From Actinomycetota bacterium (GTDB lineage Bacteria > Actinomycetota > Actinomycetes > Nanopelagicales > Nanopelagicaceae), in contig CANCGX010000022.1 in NCBI GenBank assembly GCA_947377725.1, positions 1-15,424 on the forward strand: a DNA stretch of 15,424 bases. The letters are read 5' to 3'. This document shows, one piece after another, positions 12,615 through 15,424 of the stretch (within the stretch, counting starts at the first letter, position 1; each line of letters starts with the position of its first letter). The translations under genes and the position numbers were made by a program. The notes beneath the pieces are model-generated. The model had not been told where the DNA came from. It made no database searches and saw only the letters and a list, made by a program, of their open reading frames with translations.

Positions 12615-13697
12615 ATGATTCCAGCAGCGAAACCGATTATCGGAGATGAAGAGCGCGAAGCAGTAGACCGCGTATTGCGTTCGGGAATGTTGGCTCAAGG
12701 TCCTGAAGTAAAAGCATTCGAAGAAGAATTCTCAGCAACTGTTGGCGGACGCCACTGTGTTGCGATGAACTCTGGAACATCAGGGTTGCATCTTGGATTT
12801 ATCGCCGCAGGAATCCAACGAGGCGATGAAGTTATCGTTCCTTCATTTTCTTTCGCAGCAACGGCTAACTCTGTTGCGCTCGCTGGCGCTACTCCAATCT
12901 TCGCAGATATCGATCCAAAGACTTTTAATATGGATCCAGATCACGTTGAAACTTTAATTACTAGCAAGACCAAAGCAATTATGCCTGTGCACCTTTACGG
13001 CCACATCGCAGCCATGGATCGCTACCAAGAGATTTCAAGTAAATATGGCGTAAAAATTATCGAAGATGCTGCCCAAGGACACTTGGCCTCTCTTAACGGC
13101 CGTAACGCTGGTGAATTCGGAATTTGTGCAACATTCTCTTTCTATCCAACTAAGAATATGACTGCCGGAGAAGGCGGAATGGTTGTTACGGATGATGCAG
13201 AAGTTGCGCGCATGTTGCGCCTTCTACGTAACCAAGGTCAAGAAATTCGCTACCAAAATGAAGTAGTTGGATTCAATACCCGCATGACCGATATTCATGC
13301 AGCAATTGGTCGCGTACAACTTCGCAAACTTCCAGGTTGGACAAAACAACGTCAAGATAATGCCGCTTACTTAGATTCTCATATCAAGGGCGTCGTGATT
13401 CCTTTCGTACAACCAGGATCAACGCACTCATATCACCAATACACAGTTCGCGTTACTGGTGCTTCATCTGAAAAGCGCGATGCATTTATGAAGGGCCTCA
13501 CCGAGCGCGGAGTTGGTTCTGGCGTGTACTACCCAACACCAATCCACCGCCTGCAATCTTTTAATCTGACACTAGATCTTCCAGAGACCGAGCTCTTGGC
13601 CAAGGAGTGTGTCTCACTGCCTGTTCATCCTTCGCTATCTCAGAGCGATTTGGAAACAATCGCAACTGCGGTAAATGAGGTTGCAGCTTCACTGTAA
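12615..13697 (+). CDS. wbpE: DegT/DnrJ/EryC1 sugar aminotransferase (WbpE-like)
   Basis: A PLP-dependent aminotransferase of 360 residues, normal length for the DegT/DnrJ/EryC1/StrS family. The PLP lysine is K180 in FSFYPTKNMTAGEGG; the ring-binding Asp is D151 in IIEDAAQGH; the substrate/PLP phosphate loop is MNSGTSGLHLG (51-61). In the proposed pathway it converts UDP-3-keto-GlcNAcA to UDP-GlcNAc3NA, probably with glutamate as amino donor. The assignment to WbpE rather than another sugar aminotransferase rests on the WbpD-like gene before it and the WbpB- and WbpA-like genes after it. The ATG at 12615 has a good ribosome binding site, and 41 bases separate it from the preceding gene. Confidence 0.92.
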   Translation: MIPAAKPIIGDEEREAVDRVLRSGMLAQGPEVKAFEEEFSATVGGRHCVAMNSGTSGLHLGFIAAGIQRGDEVIVPSFSFAATANSVALAGATPIFADIDPKTFNMDPDHVETLITSKTKAIMPVHLYGHIAAMDRYQEISSKYGVKIIEDAAQGHLASLNGRNAGEFGICATFSFYPTKNMTAGEGGMVVTDDAEVARMLRLLRNQGQEIRYQNEVVGFNTRMTDIHAAIGRVQLRKLPGWTKQRQDNAAYLDSHIKGVVIPFVQPGSTHSYHQYTVRVTGASSEKRDAFMKGLTERGVGSGVYYPTPIHRLQSFNLTLDLPETELLAKECVSLPVHPSLSQSDLETIATAVNEVAASL

Positions 13698-13752
13698 ATC
13701 TTTTTAATGTGTTAATAAATGTGTTGTAACGAGATCTGGAAACGGGTAAAAC

Positions 13753-14754
13753 GTGAGCGATAAGAAACTGCGCGCAGGACTAGTTGGACTTGGCATGATG
13801 GGTCGCCACCATGCACGCGTACTTGGATCTTTAGATGGCGTTGAATTAGTTGCAGTGTGCGATCCGATGGGCGATGCTCACAACGTTGCGGGCGGACGTC
13901 CAGTTTTCACCAAGGTTTCAGAACTCATTGCTGCTGGAATTGATTATGCAATGGTTGCAGCGCCAACTGCTTTCCATGAAGAACTCGCCCTTGAACTCGC
14001 TGAAGCTGGCATTCACGCACTCATTGAAAAGCCTCTTGCAGTAGATACACCTGCTGCAAAGCGCATCCAAGAAGCATTTGCTGCAAAGGGACTCGTCGGC
14101 GCAGTCGGTCACATCGAGCGCTACAACCCGGCTCTACAACAGCTACGTGCTCGCCTTGATAAGGGTGAACTTGGTGCGGTCTATCAGATTGCAACTCGGC
14201 GCCAAGGTCCTTTCCCTGCGCGTATCGCTGACGTTGGCGTCATTAAAGATCTCGCTACTCACGACATTGATTCAACAGCGTGGGTTGCCCGCTCAAAATT
14301 CGTCTGCGTCTCTGCTCAAACCGCGCATAAATCTGGTCGACCACACGAAGATATGGTTGCTGCCGTTGGAAAATTAGAAAATGGAATCATCACCAATCAC
14401 CTTGTGAACTGGTTGACTCCATTTAAAGAGCGCCTCACTATCGTTACCGGAGAACGCGGCGCACTTGTTGCCGATACTTTGACTGCAGATCTCACGTTTT
14501 ATGCAAATGCTTCAGTGGATACGGAATGGGATTCTGTTGCAGCTTTCCGCGGAGTCAGTGAGGGCGATGTTATTCGTTATGCATTTTCTAAGCCAGAACC
14601 CCTTCGCACCGAACATGAAGCTTTCCGCGATGCTGTTCTAGGTTTGCCTGGAGCGGTTGATCGCATCGTCACAATGGAACAAGGTCTTGCAACTGTTGCA
14701 GTTGCTTCAGCAATGATAGATAGCTCAAAGAATGGAAATGTGGTTTCACTATGA
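13753..14754 (+). CDS. wbpB: Gfo/Idh/MocA-family UDP-sugar 3-dehydrogenase (WbpB/WlbA-like)
   Basis: A 333-residue NAD-dependent oxidoreductase. The Rossmann fold begins with GLVGLGMMGRHHARVL (9-24; GxGxxG at 12-17), followed by the family motif EKPLA (92-96) and GHIERYNPA (119-127). The DLATHDID stretch (166-173) supplies the catalytic-type Asp/His. WbpB/WlbA oxidises C3 of UDP-GlcNAcA so that WbpE can transaminate it. An alternative is a GnnA-type UDP-GlcNAc 3-dehydrogenase, but the adjacent UDP-sugar 6-dehydrogenase favours the acid route. The GTG at 13753 has only a weak purine stretch upstream (ggaaacggg), so the start is moderately sure. Its stop overlaps the next ATG as ATGA. Confidence 0.88.
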   Translation: MSDKKLRAGLVGLGMMGRHHARVLGSLDGVELVAVCDPMGDAHNVAGGRPVFTKVSELIAAGIDYAMVAAPTAFHEELALELAEAGIHALIEKPLAVDTPAAKRIQEAFAAKGLVGAVGHIERYNPALQQLRARLDKGELGAVYQIATRRQGPFPARIADVGVIKDLATHDIDSTAWVARSKFVCVSAQTAHKSGRPHEDMVAAVGKLENGIITNHLVNWLTPFKERLTIVTGERGALVADTLTADLTFYANASVDTEWDSVAAFRGVSEGDVIRYAFSKPEPLRTEHEAFRDAVLGLPGAVDRIVTMEQGLATVAVASAMIDSSKNGNVVSL

Positions 14755-15424
14755 AGATTGCAGTTGTAGCTCTTGGCAAAATAGGACTTCCGCTAGCTGT
14801 TCAGTTTGCAAAAAAGGGCCATCACGTCATTGGTTGCGATGTGAACGCAAAGACTGTTGAACTCGTTAACGCAGGTACTGAGCCATTCCCTGGTGAAGCA
14901 CACCTCGATGCGTATATGAAGGAAGTTGTTGGTTCAGGTCACCTCGTTGCAACAACCGATACAACAAAGGCCGTTTCAGAGTCCGAAGCAGTTGTCATTG
15001 TTGTGCCACTCTTCGTTGATAACGACGGAGTGCCTGACTTTGGCTGGATGGATGAAGCAACCGAAAAGATTGCTGCTGGCCTCAAACCAGGCACGCTTGT
15101 CTCGTACGAAACCACTCTCCCAGTCGGTACTACCCGCAATCGTTTTGCTACAGCCCTCGAAAAGGGTTCCGGGCTTGTTGCTGGAAAAGATTTCCATCTA
15201 GTTTTCTCTCCTGAGCGAGTCCTTACAGGTCGCGTCTTTGCTGACCTTCGCAAATACCCAAAACTTGTTGGCGGAATAAATGAATCCTCAACAGCTGCCG
15301 GTATTTCTTTCTATGAAGCAGTTTTAGATTTTGATGATCGACCAGATCTCACGCAAAAAAATGGCGTATGGGATTTAGGAACATCAGAAGCTTCTGAAAT
15401 GGCAAAGCTTGCTGAGACGACTTA
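14751..15424 (+). CDS. wbpA: UDP-N-acetylglucosamine 6-dehydrogenase (WbpA-like), C-terminus cut by window edge
   Basis: The first 224 residues of a nucleotide-sugar dehydrogenase of the UDP-Glc/GDP-Man family. The N-terminal Rossmann motif reads MKIAVVALGKIGLPLAVQFA; the usual first Gly of GxGxxG is Ala here (residue 7), as I recall for other actinobacterial members. Further family motifs are VVIVVPLFVD (82-91), the substrate loop LVSYETTLPVGTTR, FSPERVLTGRVFADL and SEASEMAKLAETT at the edge. The catalytic cysteine and the UDP-binding domain lie beyond the window. It would oxidise UDP-GlcNAc at C6 to UDP-GlcNAcA, the first step of the pathway encoded by the three genes before it. WecC-type UDP-ManNAc dehydrogenase is the main alternative. 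The ATGA overlap with the preceding gene implies coupled translation. Confidence 0.88.
   Translation, partial: MKIAVVALGKIGLPLAVQFAKKGHHVIGCDVNAKTVELVNAGTEPFPGEAHLDAYMKEVVGSGHLVATTDTTKAVSESEAVVIVVPLFVDNDGVPDFGWMDEATEKIAAGLKPGTLVSYETTLPVGTTRNRFATALEKGSGLVAGKDFHLVFSPERVLTGRVFADLRKYPKLVGGINESSTAAGISFYEAVLDFDDRPDLTQKNGVWDLGTSEASEMAKLAETT

Noticed and set aside
13698..13752. Promoter TTGTAA-17-TAAAAC before the oxidoreductase gene
   Set aside because: The -10 candidate touches the GTG start, which would put the transcription start inside the gene; the spacing does not fit either a leadered or the leaderless pattern.

Overview
The window reads as a chromosomal stretch of a fairly low-GC actinobacterium. 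The release factor 2 is of clear actinobacterial type, the Tad pilus locus has the actinobacterial gene order, and five genes begin at or next to a TAnnnT -10 hexamer placed 6 or 7 bases upstream, which is the pattern of leaderless transcription common in Actinobacteria. A streamlined freshwater lineage (acI / Nanopelagicales type) would fit, but that is inference; I recognised the families from memory and ran no search.

Layout. 1-986 (minus): prfB, cut by the left edge. 1085-5575 (minus): a Tad/Flp-type pilus or secretion locus transcribed right to left, tadA (ATPase), tadB and tadC (membrane platform), a repeat-rich spacer, then a short single-span protein, two TadE-like proteins and a Rv3654c/TadG-like protein. 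5692-6384 (plus): a lipoprotein of unknown function. 6433-7740 (minus): an ArsP-type permease fused to a YHS metal-binding domain. 7845-8186 (minus): a short HPF/RaiA ribosome hibernation factor. 8304-8897 (minus): a protein with a signal peptide and a histone-H1-like Lys/Ala/Val tail. 9052-15424 (plus): a surface polysaccharide cluster with an ABC-2 exporter (permease and ATPase), a GT4 glycosyltransferase, and four enzymes matching the WbpD, WbpE, WbpB and WbpA steps, the last cut by the right edge.

How the parts work together. The four right-hand enzymes form a consistent route from UDP-GlcNAc to UDP-2,3-diacetamido-2,3-dideoxy-glucuronic acid: 6-dehydrogenation (WbpA-like), 3-dehydrogenation (WbpB-like), transamination (WbpE-like) and N-acetylation (WbpD-like). 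The glycosyltransferase and the Wzm/Wzt-like exporter would assemble and export the glycan. The Tad genes would build a thin pilus or pseudopilus; no major Flp pilin, prepilin peptidase or TadZ gene is visible inside the window.

The most unusual property is the number of short tandem repeats of different periods (7, 9, 10, 12, 15 and 22 bp). They lie in promoters, a 5' leader and coding regions. The most interesting are six perfect heptamers upstream of a pilus gene inside a small open frame, three operator-like 22-bp repeats upstream of the permease promoter, and the repeats that build the SNSA and KKVAV tracts of two exported proteins. No tRNA, rRNA, CRISPR array, insertion sequence or origin was seen, and no gap above 300 bases lacks a gene.
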